NCBI GenBank assembly: GCA_018340805.1
Contig: JACMZG010000008.1
Location: forward strand, 27,695,914 to 27,759,913
Direction of reading: 5' to 3'
Source: Microvelia longipes
Taxonomy: Eukaryota > Arthropoda > Insecta > Hemiptera > Veliidae
Length of the DNA: 64,000 nucleotides
Both the position numbers and the translations under genes were made by a program. Below are positions 34,860 to 46,287 of this stretch, one piece after another. How positions within the stretch are numbered: the stretch's first letter is position 1; each line of letters starts with the position of its first letter. The notes below the pieces were generated by a model, which was not told where the DNA came from, searched no databases, and was given only the letters and a program-made list of their open reading frames with translations.

Positions 34860-34985
34860 TTAAATTGTGAATATAAATTTTATTGTGATGAAACTTAGCA
34901 GTGAAAATAGTAGAGGTAGGAAGAGCAGTAGAGTGAGAAGAAACCAAGAAGTTGATGACGCTATAACAACCATTTTTGACCCCAT
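34860..34985 (-). CDS. Small hydrophobic open frame, 41 codons (doubtful)
   Basis: From ATG at 34985 the - strand encodes a 41-residue peptide that begins MGSKMVVIASSTSWFLLTLL and stays strongly hydrophobic and Leu-rich to the stop, as a signal peptide or single membrane segment would. It lies inside what would be the first intron of the candidate gene at 35021-35179. T-rich strands often encode such runs by chance, so it is reported only because it sits next to gene-like signals. Confidence 0.15.
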   Translation of the reverse strand: MGSKMVVIASSTSWFLLTLLLFLPLLFSLLSFITIKFIFTI

Positions 34986-35020
34986 GGATGTTGTATAAAA
35001 AAAAATAGAAGCAAACTTAC

Positions 35021-35040
35021 CTTCCCAGGGTTATAGTCAT
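35021..35040 (-). CDS. Candidate first coding exon (unproven)
   Basis: On the - strand ATG at 35040 opens MTITLG plus two bases, directly followed by GTAAGT (35020-35015), the consensus 5' splice site. An in-frame stop lies eight codons upstream of the ATG. The preceding 100 bases are GC-richer than the surroundings, like a 5' untranslated region. The next exon is not identified: the best nearby acceptor (about 34776) leads to an early stop. No product can be named. Confidence 0.3.
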
Positions 35041-35171
35041 ATAGAAGGCGCGAAACGCAGATTATGTAAAAGGATAAGTCGTTTGCTCCTCAACTTTCTT
35101 CTCTGCTTGTCGGTCGTTGTTTATCGTGATTTTAGTAAACTTTGGTGCTTGTTAAGTCAATTGAAAAAAAA

Positions 35172-35179
35172 TATTTATA
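35172..35179 (-). promoter_or_regulatory. TATA-like box
   Basis: The - strand reads TATAAATA about 139 bases before the candidate ATG at 35040. A start of transcription about 30 bases downstream (near 35148) would give a leader of roughly 108 bases. In AT-rich DNA this motif is frequent, so it has weight only together with the GC-richer leader, ATG and splice donor. Confidence 0.25.
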
Positions 35180-35180
35180 A

Positions 35181-37333
35181 AAAAAAATATACTACTTTAA
35201 TAATAGTTTATAAACTTACTAGTTTTAATAGTTTAATAATAATAGTTTTGCCAACATAAAACATTGGTTAAGTGCTTTAAATTTAGGACCTGCGCATTAA
35301 TATAATGATTGTAAGAAGACAGTTTAAATGTGCATGTTTAGTTGGATTCTTCTTAATTTTATTGTTAAAATGTTTTTTCCTAGTTTATAATTTTTATTTT
35401 GGCTGCGAATTTTATTTTGCCTGGCCAGGTGGAACAAGATTATCTACATAAAAATAAAGAGATTCTTACAAGACAAATAATTTAACAAAACGATAACTAA
35501 CTACTTGAACAAATTTAAATTAATAATTTACAAACAAGGAGAATGATAAAGATAAAAAAAATGAATGCAATACTTGTATGCTCATTTTTAGTGAACTAAA
35601 TAACTAACAATTATAAATATAATGTTCCAAGGAAGTTAAAACTGGCTTCAACAGCTGCAAGGGGCAAAAAATCACACTCAGTATGATTTAAAATTATCCT
35701 TTTTTCTACATCCTACGTCCTGACAGTTAGAAGATAACGGGTAACAGCTGGTTGAAAAACCAACAAGCAAACTCAAATCACGCAGTAAAAGATTAAAAAG
35801 AAAAAAGTAAACTAATAAGGAGAAAAGGCTCTATACTAATTTAGTTGACACGTGTCTCATGAAATAACCTGATCCAGAAAAATCGAAGAAAAAATATAAC
35901 AATAATACTTTAAAAAGAAATACATACAAAAATAGCTTAATCAAAGCTAAATACATAAAAGCTCGAGTGAAAGCAGTGGAGTTTTACATCATTAAATCAA
36001 TTCGATTACTAACTCTATAAATGACTAAGATAATAAAAATAAATGAAGTAAAATACTAACTAGAAAAAAGCAAAAAAAAAATTACAAATAAAATATTAAG
36101 ATTAAAGATGGTTTTTTATAAATACCATTATTTTTTAATAGACAACTGAAAGAAATGAAATAATACGTATTAGAAATTAAGAAAGTATCATTTCACAGAA
36201 ATGATTTACTTAATAAAAATAATTACTTTTATAAAAAAAGAATTTTATATATATACATATAAGCAATTTGGTAGTATGCAGTATGTTTTGAAGTTTAAGG
36301 TATAGGTTGGTGTTTTTCTGTCATTCATTTATTTGCAATACTTTCAGTGCAACTATATTATTTTAAATCAAATAATATTTTTTACTTTATAACAATTAAT
36401 ATTTATTATTTATTTGTATTTAATCTTTGAAACACAAATTTTAAATTATTAGATTAGATTCTATAATCAACTTAAGCTTATTTATTTATATATGTATTTT
36501 TATTTCCACAATTCACTTATTGTATGCAGTTTTTATAAATTTCGGCTTTAGCAAGGTTGGTTTAAAAGTTAAACAAAGTAAAGAAATGTAATAAAGTAAA
36601 TTACAAATATAAATTATAGTTTAAAACAGTAAACATGAATTTTCACGTGCAAATGGTAAAAAAATTAAAAAGATTGGAATTATAAATAAAGCAAAAGAAA
36701 TAGACCATCAAATATCTAAAATGGTATTTTAATGGGAGAAATTAAAAACAGTCACTTTTACATAAACCAAAACACAACACAATATTTCAGGAAATACTAT
36801 TTTTATGCCGGGAAAAAAAGTTTTGTTTTGTAGAATCAAAATTATAAAATATTTGATCCTGAAATTATATAAAAATTGATCGCGCAATATATAGTTTAAC
36901 ACTTTAACCGGGTATATTGAAACATTAACATTTTTATTTTTAATAGGGAACAAATTCTTCAATGATGCATTAAAATTTTGACATCTTTATTGTCATTTTG
37001 TAAAAGAACTAATACTTCATTCTTAAGTATTCTTAATTTTTATTCATAAGATATCAAAATTCCAACATATAATAATGAACAAAAGACTAAAACAAGCACG
37101 TGCTTAAGACAATAAGTTACATTATACTAAGTTAAAATGTTACAATAAGTAGGAACTTAATGCAAATATTGGCAACTAACTTGAATAGGATGTTAAATAG
37201 ACTTTCATTTGTTGCAACATTACATAAAATAAACACAATGACTTAATGAGATGTTGATATTACAGTATACAATATAGTTCAAGATGATTAAAGATTATAT
37301 AATCATGATCTAGTTGGGTCCGGTTGTAAATGA
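35181..37333. other. Long A+T-rich stretch
   Basis: No feature is supportable. The - strand frame at 36729-36962 is Phe/Ile/Val-rich, with no known motif. Confidence 0.5.
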
Positions 37334-37549
37334 AAAGATTATTCAAAGAAGTTTATAAAGAGAGGAAGCTCTTTAGATGAAAGGTATGGAATCATCAAAG
37401 ATTTTAATCTTGTTACAAGACGATCTCCTTTGTTTTCATTCCAGATCCAGCCTTTGAAAGAAGTGACAACCTACTTCAATAGTTTTGGTTTATCCCAAGA
37501 GGGTCACGTTCGAAATATAAAAAAACTTGATACACGGACCAAAATGTAA
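37334..37549 (+). other. Open frame without ATG containing an acceptor-like tract
   Basis: A 71-codon frame runs from after a stop at 37331 to TAA at 37547 with balanced composition. At 37425-37444 it contains CTCCTTTGTTTTCATTCCAG, a textbook 3' splice acceptor, after which the frame reads IQPLKEVTTYFNSFGLSQEG. If real, the exon would start at 37445 and could be terminal. No family is recognised. The frame has no in-frame ATG near its start. Confidence 0.25.
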
Positions 37550-39345
37550 ACTGAAAAAAGAAACGGCATCACGTTGGTACTGAAACTTTAAAATGTCATC
37601 ACATAAAGACAATCTTATTGAAGTAATAAAAACAAAAGAAACCAATAACACTCGAGATCTGATTTGCAATCGATTCTAAAGTTGCAATATTTGATTTTTC
37701 TAATCTTAAAACCAATTTAAATACAAATTTAGATCGCACTGTATTTGTTTTTTAGATCACGATTTTTCTTTTTTCGAATTAACATAAGTAATGTCGATGA
37801 CTACCGAGCCTTATTTGTAAAATTAAGTATATCTTTATTTGAAGTACGCATGCTTAAAGTAATATCATACTTAGCAATAGGTACTTGGAATTAATACAGT
37901 TATTCTATAGAATTAGTTCTTTTATAAATCTGTAGTATTTCTTTATTCTTTTTATATGGTATGTTTTATTTTAAACTTATAAAGGAATATTTGAAAGATT
38001 TGAAAAATGTGTTACTCTACTATATTAAGACATAGAAGTAGAATTGCAGAGAGGCCAAGAGCAATGTCTATTCCTGGCAAACATCTTATAAAATACCATT
38101 AAATTAACATTTTATAAGAAAACCAACACAGCTTTCTAAGCTAACGAAAACGAAATAAAAACATCAATAAAACACAACGAAAAAGGTCTTAAAAACATAA
38201 TCGGAAGCTATAAAAACTAAACGGATTACCGCAAGGGTCGCTTTAAAGTAAAATAAAATAAAGAACAAATATAAAAGAAAATTAATAATAATAAGTTGGC
38301 CAATAAAAAATGACTATTTTACTAATAATTATTACCTCTCATACCTATTTCAATAATTAAAATTATCATTGCTTGAAAATAAATAATATCTCTGCTATTA
38401 TTTGACATATAAAGTTATAATTTTAGCGATTAAATTTATTCCTATAACAAAAATTATTTTGACAAAAACAGCCCTTCTCTCTAGTTCTTAAAATAAAATG
38501 TAAACAATCAGTAAAACAAATAGGTTTTCTTCTTTATGTTTTATAACAGAATAAACAAACATGTTTAGTTTGATAATATAATAGCCTATTAGTTATCGTA
38601 CATTTTTTAAGAGAAAATCTATTTTTGACTAATTTCCAGGCAATAAATGTATAAAATATGGGAAGAGATTTTGTTTGGATTTGTTTATTTCTGTTTTATG
38701 AGTCTTAGAAAAATAAAAGGTAATAAATTAAAGCTAAAAATAAATAGATTATTAGAAGAAGGCTAGTAATATAGTAGTTTGCCTAAATCCCAATAAAAAA
38801 ATAGAGACAGGAATAAGAAAGAACAAACTCATTTGTTCTTATATACAATCTCATTTCGGGTATATTAACTGTTTCGAACTAAGGTTGCCGCCATCCAGAT
38901 TTAAGAAATTCAATGATGGCGTTTTGTAGATTTTTAGGTTTGTAGACACTACCTAAGAACTCTATCCCAATAGCCTGAATAGAAGTAACTTAATTAGTAG
39001 TGCGATTGCAACTTATTTAATATTAAGGGACCTTTACTGCTCATAGAAACAAATAATACAATACAGATTTTTAGGATGACATTAATGTTCATAGTCATTC
39101 TCTTCATTATTTTTTTGTCAAGTTTCAAGTGACATATTAAAACTCTTCAAGATAGAAAGGTTATTAATAGGCCTCCTTAATTTAATAATTTGAATCAGAA
39201 CTGTGCTATTTTTTTTAAAGATTAAAAGTGAAATAGAGTAATAATTTAATGTATTTAGGTTGATTTTTATTACTTAATACTATTAATTGGGTTAAATTTA
39301 TATATCATTTGATATTACCAAGTTTTGCAAAACATGAATAGTTGA
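37550..39345. other. A+T-rich non-coding DNA
   Basis: Nothing supportable is seen. Confidence 0.55.
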
Positions 39346-39664
39346 CACAATATAATTGTGCGAGAGACACCTAGGAAATGTAACAAGTAAATGATATATG
39401 TTTTGCTTGCCATGCATGATGGCGGTAAGAGAGCACTGCTCGTCTCTGGTAAGTACTTCACATTATATTTTTCGGAATTAATTGAAGGTCAGAGTGAGTT
39501 CAGGCTCTGTCGGCGCCCTGATGAGTTAGACGTAACGAAACAGAGTGGGACATTATGTCGAACCATGAATGATGACGAATGTCGAATGATGGAACAATTC
39601 CCAGATGTCGCATTGCATTTTGCTTGTTACATTTCCTAGGTGTCTCTCGCACAATTATATTGTG
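39346..39664. mobile_element. MITE-like element with 46-bp terminal inverted repeats
   Basis: The left end 39346-39391 and right end 39619-39664 are reverse complements over 46 bp with one mismatch. Each begins with a small palindrome (CACAAT, three bases, ATTGTG). The 319-bp element is GC-richer than its flanks. An 82-codon frame spans nearly the whole interior (39391-39639), with Cys- and acid-rich sequence such as RRPDELDVTKQSG, but it has no transposase motif and is probably incidental. No target-site duplication is clear, so the superfamily is unassigned. Confidence 0.85.
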
Positions 39665-39977
39665 GGTTAAATTTATTTAATTTTAAAGGCTTAGATGTTG
39701 CGGTGGTGACAGCGAAAATATGGAATATAAACCTGACGGATTTATCATCTCTCAAAATTGCCGCGGTTCTCTAGCATGTCAATTACAGCGGGGCTAACGC
39801 AGTCTGGCGTATACTATTGTTACAGAGATTTGAGTGTTAAGGATAAAATATAATGTTTTTAATGTACTTGTTAGAAGAATTTAAAAGCTAATTTTAGTTT
39901 TTTTGGTCATTTATAATATGATTCATTTAAAAATACAATAAGAAAAGAAGAAGAAAATATCAAAAAGAATGGAGTAA
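39665..39977. other. GC-richer patch then A+T-rich DNA
   Basis: 39690-39835 is locally GC-richer (for example GTTGCGGTGGTGACAGCG) but no long frame or repeat is visible. It may be older transposon debris. Confidence 0.4.
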
Positions 39978-39984
39978 AAAACTT

Positions 39985-40615
39985 TTCCTCACCATATCGT
40001 ATTTGCTACGCTCATCCTCAGACTATGGACATCCCCTAATTTTTATAACCGCGCATCTTGAGACTCCCTTTACTTGTCTTCGGACAGTTGAAACACTCAG
40101 TTGCTAAGTGTTAGTTTATCTGCTGCAGCAAGCAAGGAGCCAACTCGCTTGAGCTGAACTCGCTTGCAGCTGTAGATACACTAGCCGAATTTAAATGAAA
40201 CTTATTACTTTTTAATAACATTAGGTGATACGCTTGTATTAAAATTAAATTCAATTTCATTATTTTTAATAATCATTTAAAAAAACGCATACACGTCATT
40301 AAATACAATTGAATCTTTCTTTATGTTTTATTAATTTTAGAATTTTCGTTGAGTTGTTAACGACGGAAATGACTTTATAAATAAATATTTTATGTAAACC
40401 ACATCGAGACCTAAAGATTGATTTTTGTAATAAGTTCTCAAGCACGAAAAAACTGGGAGCAACGATGATGGCATACAGACAAGCAACTAGGTAAAAACTA
40501 CTTAAGATTTTTTAAAAACACAGAAACACATAATAACAATCCCGTTTTTGGATTTTTGGTGCAAACAAATTTCTTTCCCTATATACCTGCGATAAAAATA
40601 AAGAAAATTAAAAAT
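39985..40615 (+). mobile_element. Family A dispersed element, copy 4 (diverged)
   Basis: Recognisable blocks in order are: ATCGTATTTGCTACGCTCAT and CCTCAGACT (39995-40025), CTTCGGACAGT (40078-40088), GGTGATACGCTTGTA (about 40226-40240), ATTGATTTTTGTAATAAGTT (40418-40437), AAACACATAATAACAATCCCG (40525-40545), and a closing stem of TTCTTTCCC with AAAGAAA (40571-40608). The stem sequence differs from that of other copies but pairing is partly kept. Confidence 0.5.
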
Positions 40616-40620
40616 CAATT

Positions 40621-41162
40621 CGAATATTATCACTCAATCAAATTAGGAAATAAATGATTGTTTTCACATAATGCAGATAAACTAAAGAAAATATTTTTCA
40701 AATTTGTTCAGTAATTTACATCAAGATAAAGAAAGGTAGACTGCCAAGGTATTAAGATAATAACGTGTAAAACTACAACAAAATTATCGAGTATAATATT
40801 GCAAAACTTGTAAATGAACGTAACATTTATTGAATGAAAATATTGTGAAATATTACCTGCATTAGCTAATGATCATTTTGCTAAGGAGTAAGATTTACTG
40901 CCTTGAGAACAAAACAAAATGTAATAATGATTAGAGGCTTGATACAAGACTGAATAAAGTACTTGATACCATAAATAATAAGGTTGGATAAAGTAGTACC
41001 ATAATTAACAAGATACTGTGACATAATATAATGTTATGTATTTATCTCGTTATTTAGATTAAAGGAAAATGAGCTAATGGCGTTGAGGACAGTGAAATGT
41101 TAAAGTGGTTCATCTTTAAGACAGATTACTGGTAAAAAAAATATATATCATTGATAAGAGGG
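40621..41162. other. A+T-rich non-coding DNA
   Basis: Nothing supportable is seen. Confidence 0.55.
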
Positions 41163-41353
41163 CACAAAATGAGACTGTTCTTTGTTTTACGGTACTATAT
41201 TTCACCCATACCTGGGCATATTCATGTAAAAGCAACAACCTAAAAAGACAAACCTAAAATTAGTTAACTACAATTAAGCAGGTAAGAAAGAATGAATATG
41301 CCCAGGTATGGGTGAAATATAGTACCGTAAAACAAATAACAGTTTCATTTGTG
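41163..41353. mobile_element. Short MITE with about 62-bp inverted repeats
   Basis: The left arm 41163-41225 and right arm 41292-41353 are reverse complements with about three differences, so most of this 191-bp element is arm. Arm landmarks are GTTTTACGGTACTATATTTC and ACCCATACCTGGGCATATTC. The 66-bp centre is A-rich and non-coding. Both ends start CACAAA. The transcript would fold into a long hairpin. Confidence 0.85.
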
Positions 41354-42712
41354 AATGTAAATTAAATCATGGTTTAAATTTTATCGTGTCACGTTCATAC
41401 GTTTATATGAATATATCATGGTTTACGACTTATACATTTAATAAGTCGCAAATAAAACAAACAGCTGCTAGACAAAAACCATGAGGGATCCGCGAGGCTG
41501 CGATACGGCCTAGTACTGACACTGCGTAACGAACAGGACACAAAATTCATACATGAACACAAAGCAGATAAGGTTTATATTATACATGAATTAGCTTATA
41601 TAAAGATACAAATAAAAAATTAAAACACATTCTTAGAATAAATAAAGAAAGTTATAATTTAGAAGAAAGTTACGAAAAAGATGAAGTTAATTATTGATGA
41701 TTATTTAACACACATAAGCTGCGAATCTTACAAAAATAAGGGTCTATATCCAGGGGCTAATATACATAGAGTTAAAATGTGATTTCTGATAGGCATAAAA
41801 AACATAAATTAACACAATATTTTTTATTTTTAATAACCATTTTTTTAAAAGCGTAAACGTTTTTAAATGAAACAATACTTAAAAATAAAGATGAAAACAT
41901 GGATAAGATAATTTCGTTTTAAACATTTAACATTCATTATGATTATGATACTGTTGTTAAAAATCTTAATTTAATAAAGCAACCGATTTTTTTCGAGATA
42001 TTATTAAAGCAAATAATTTTAGGATGAGTTAATTACTACTTGTTTTTTGATAAATGAAGATAATTAAGATAAAGTTGATGAAAGGATAAATATTTGATTA
42101 GAACTAAGGGTTATTGTCCGTAGATGAAATAGAGATTAAAATATATCTGTAAAATGAGTTGGCATGCTTGTTAGAGGAAGTATATATCTACGATTTAAAC
42201 GTAGTATTGACATAAAATGTCAGTCAATATGTACAGAAAACACGTCTTTACGTTGTTGCAATAAAGCCGAAAATAAAAGGAATTCGTTTTATTTACTGCA
42301 CTAGTGCCGAAAGTTAAAATAATTCTGCTTCGTGATTCTTATCAGTGTTTTGTTAGTTCTTATCAGTAAGTGTTGTCAGTTCTAGTTTTTGTGGTTTATC
42401 GAATTCGCTTACTCAATTACCATTTTAGTAGTCACTAATGTAGATAACTATTAATTAAAAAAATTAGTGATAGTGACGGTTAATGTGTAGAAAATACTTC
42501 CACAGAATAAACAACACTAGCTGAAGTAAACACCATTAAATAAGCACTATTACATTTCGCTACTGGCGAAATCTATTGGCAATTCATAACGTATTGTTTT
42601 TTAATAACAGGAAAATTAAAACCAATACCTTGCCTCCTGCTTCGCTCGGGAGACAAATCCACACCGGCATGCATAATGAACTACTATAGAACATGGGAGT
42701 TCTTACTTCCCA
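41354..42712. other. A+T-rich DNA with small GC scraps
   Basis: No gene. GC-richer scraps at 41480-41530 and 42630-42660 (TGCTTCGCTCGGGAGAC) resemble the CTTCGCTCG word of family A without the rest of the element. Confidence 0.45.
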
Positions 42713-43135
42713 TTTGATGCTATTTATGACTATTTGATGAAATTTTTAAGTCAAAAATATCATCAAAGAGTCATAAATAGCATAAAATAGCCAAATAAAT
42801 TGACTATTTGATGTTATTTATGACTATTTGATATTTTTGTCTATTTTATGCTATTTATGACTATTAGATGTTATTTATAAATCAATAAAATGTTTATTTG
42901 CAAATAAGAAATATTACAAATGGATGCTCTATTTAAAACATAGGTCTTCCATGTATCCAGAAAAAAACATTAAAAATATCAGTACAGAAGATGAAACATT
43001 TAGAGTTTATAAATTTATGAACATTTATGACTATTTGATGCTTTTTATGACTATTTAATAATATTTTTTAGTTAAAAATGTCATCAAATAGTCATAAATA
43101 GCATCAAATAGTCAAAATGTTGACCTATTTGATGC
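42713..43135. repeat. Mixed direct and inverted 20-bp repeats
   Basis: A 20-bp unit, TGACTATTTGATGCTATTTA, occurs about a dozen times in both orientations. Direct runs at 20-bp spacing include 42801, 42821, 42839, 42859 and 43029, 43049. Reverse copies lie at 42768, 43082 and 43102. As a result 42713-42787 and 43029-43113 each fold into a long hairpin of about 30-35 bp stems. A spacer (42900-43010) without units separates two blocks. Confidence 0.85.
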
Positions 43136-44070
43136 CAAAAATCAATAAAAGGGAAAATGTTAATAATTGGTCAAAATTAACAATTATATTCCTTTGACGA
43201 AAAGTTATCTTTAAACTTAGTCTGTAAGCTAAATACAGTTCGATTTTGTTACTTGCATTTGACGCAACCAAGTATTTATTGAGAGAGAGAGTTGAGTTGA
43301 AATAGTACTAGTTTAGAAAAAGTATTTATATAAAGTTTAAGATAACTTATTTTAAAAAAATATTAATTTTTAAGTATCAAATATCAGAGGCAAAAGAAGA
43401 TGTTTTAGAAAGCTTTTAAAATAAATCGAGATCATAATATTTGTGTTAAAGAACTATTAAATCTATACATGTAATTAACGTGTGTTTAATACAATACTAA
43501 CAAGTAGTTTTATGTTTATAGCCCTACACAGATAAAATAATTATAAAAATAATTCCAACATAGTTGTTTATACAAGTTAATAAAAAAATGAGTTCACAGA
43601 GAATCTTACGAGCGAAAGATCGATTTCAATTTTTTAAGGTCAGAAATTCCGCGATGCAGGAAGTTTAAAGTAGATTAAAATCATGGATTCAGGATAAAAT
43701 ATTCCTTAAAAAATATATAATGTTAAAATAATGATGAGGATAAGAAGAAGGATGAAAGAAGAGAGAACCACAAGAAAAGGCGATGAAAAAATTATGGTAA
43801 TAACAGGTTTTGAATTTACAAAGATAGTTTTACAGAGAGTCATTTTTATGATTTTGATTTTAGATCAAACTTTTTGTCTAAAATACCAATAACTAATTTT
43901 AGTAATGCATAGCTATTTTGGCAATAGCATATTTTAAATCATTCTTCATTAGGAATCTTTCTCCTGAATTCACACGATCTACCACAAAACTATTTATTTT
44001 TAATATTGTCGAACTTAAAATTGGAATGTTTATTCAGAAATTAAATAATTAATTTCTTAAATAAAACTGA
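43136..44070. other. A+T-rich non-coding DNA
   Basis: No gene or repeat can be defined. A GAGAGAGAGAG run lies at 43280-43291. Confidence 0.55.
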
Positions 44071-44638
44071 ATTGAACAGTGTGACTATACAGTGTAATTT
44101 AGCTGTTTGACTATGTAGTATAATTTACCAGTGTGACTATGCAGTGTAATTTAGCAGTGTGATTATGCAGTGTAATTGAACAGTGTGACTATACAGTGTA
44201 ATTTAGCTGTTTGACTATGTAGTATAATTTACCAGTTGACTATGCAGTGTTAGCAGTTTGACTATGCAATAATTTTGCAGTGTATTTAGCAGTTTGACTA
44301 TGCAGTGTAATTTAGCAGTGTGACTATTGCTAATTAGCATTGTGATTTATGCAGTGTAATTTAACAGGTGATTATGCAGTGTAATTTAACAGTATGATTA
44401 TACAGTGTAATTTAACAGTTTAATTAACAGTGTAATTTAGCAGTTTGAATATGCAGTGTAATTTAGCAGTGTGACTATGCAGTGTAATTTAGCAGTGTGA
44501 CTATGCAGTGTAATTTAGCAGTGTGACTATGCAGTGTAATTTAGCAGTGTGAATATGCTGTGTAATTGAGTAGAGTGAATATGCAGTGTGACTATAAAGA
44601 GTAATTGTGCAGATTAATTGAGCCAGAGTGATTAAGCA
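44071..44638 (+). repeat. 26-bp minisatellite, roughly 20 degenerate units
   Basis: The consensus unit is AGTGTGACTATGCAGTGTAATTTAGC. The best units lie at about 44455-44545, where three are nearly identical, while the edges are eroded with deletions and TTTGACTATGTAGTATAAT variants. There is no continuous reading frame. Confidence 0.9.
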
Positions 44639-44911
44639 TATCTATGAAAAGGAAACTTTTAAAATAAACATTTAAATTTGAAATTGAATCAAAAATTAAT
44701 AAAATGTTTTAAAAGCCTGATTAGCAATAGCTACATCCTTTGCAGTTTTCAGAAAAGTAACACTGAAAAAGATCAGTATTGGACTTATTAAATCACTACA
44801 CAACACAAAAACACAAAACAACATTAAATGAATCCCAAACGTATTCAATCCAATACACTAATAGCCTATAAGTAATTGATCAGTCTATTTAAAGCTGATA
44901 AGATAAAAAAA

Positions 44912-45010
44912 CCAGCCGTCTCCTTAGTGGAAGTCCATAAAACGGTAGTATTTATACTGTCCGTATTTTTATGACACCATGAGGTTTGGGGTTCGCATCC
45001 CAGGTTATCA
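44912..45010 (+). repeat. Possible tRNA-derived SINE head
   Basis: CCTTAGTGGAAG (44922-44933) resembles the pol III A box and GGTTCGCATCC (44990-45000) closely matches the B box, with TGGG and CCCA able to pair around it as in a T arm. The spacing of about 67 bases is longer than in most tRNAs, and no full cloverleaf forms, so a SINE head or tRNA pseudogene is more likely than a tRNA gene. Confidence 0.35.
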
Positions 45011-46020
45011 TCATTATTAGATTATTGATACAATAAATTATCGTTAACTTTAATATACATTTGTAATGTAACGATTGCCACTGCCACCATAAGTTCTTAC
45101 CACATTGTTTTCCCTGATACGCCTTAGGGATCTAAACGGGATTATAGTAATTTCCATCAAGCTATAACTTATACCTTTAGCATTAAAAACAAAAATAGAA
45201 TGAGATATTTTTTAATATCCTTGTACGCTGCTGTCAATCAAGCAACAAACGTCGGTTGAAGTTATGACAGAGCTATAACACTGCTTTTTTTTTAATAATT
45301 AGAAAAACGTAAAAAGAACAACACACGTAACTGTCAAAAGAATTTTTTTAATGCTGTTCAACTCTATTTCCTAGTTTAAGATCATAAGTAAATTTAACAT
45401 CTAAAAAAAGATACACCATTATTTTCCATTCATTACTGTATCTAGGGTTATTAACCTATCATTAAAAACACTTAGTAAAGAATACAAATAAAAAGAATAA
45501 ATTAAACCAGCAATTAACAGGTAAAATTAAATATCAAATCTTTTAACAACTTGGCAATGAAACAATAAAAGTAGAAGCGTAGACTATGAAGTATAATAGA
45601 ATAAAACAATAAAGTTAAATGAATAAATTAAAAGGTCATCAATGTAAATTGAAATTCCTGAATTATAGAATCAAAATGATAATATTAACAAGTTAGCAGA
45701 TTAATTATTAAGTGCATTGTCTTGAAACAAAGGAATTTTACCTTGTTGAGCTTTTAACTTAATCAAGATTCAAAAACTAGACCAAAAATTTATTCATATT
45801 TTAGGATTATTTTCAAAAAATAAAAAAGTTTTTCTTAGGTATTAACTACTTTTTCCAAATTAGAGTGAGCTTACTTTGGATAACAGGATTAAACTTTTAT
45901 TTATCAAGTTAGAACTTAACCAAACTAAGAAAGTGGATCAAGCAGGATTAGGAGCGGTATGCAAAATCAGTACTCGACTTATTCCAATATTAATGGCATA
46001 GTGCAATAAATCTACCTCAG
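45011..46020. other. A+T-rich non-coding DNA
   Basis: Nothing supportable is seen; a poly-T run lies at 45286-45294. Confidence 0.55.
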
Positions 46021-46287
46021 ACCTTTTTTTCTTTCATTCGTAATTTATTTATTGATTACTAGAACAATAATTGTGATTGAACCTTAAACCAAAGACATGT
46101 TCTTAAATTTGCTTTTTTCTTTCATTCGCAATTTATTTATTGATTACTAGAACAATAATTGTGATTGAACCTTAAACCAAAGACATGTTCTTAAATTTCG
46201 CTTTTTCTTTCATTCGCAATTTATTTATTGATTACTAGAACATAATTGTGATTGAACTCAAACCTAAGACATGTCTTAAATTTCGAC
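46021..46287 (+). repeat. 88-bp tandem repeat, 3 units
   Basis: CTTTCATTCG begins units at 46031, 46119 and 46207, giving an exact 88-bp period. Units one and two are nearly identical, the third has small deletions towards its end. Each carries TTTATTTATTGATTACTAGAA and CCAAAGACATG. It is non-coding. Confidence 0.95.

Noticed and set aside
42713..43135. CRISPR array
   Set aside because: Regular 20-bp spacing has no distinct spacers, units occur in both orientations, and the DNA is eukaryotic.
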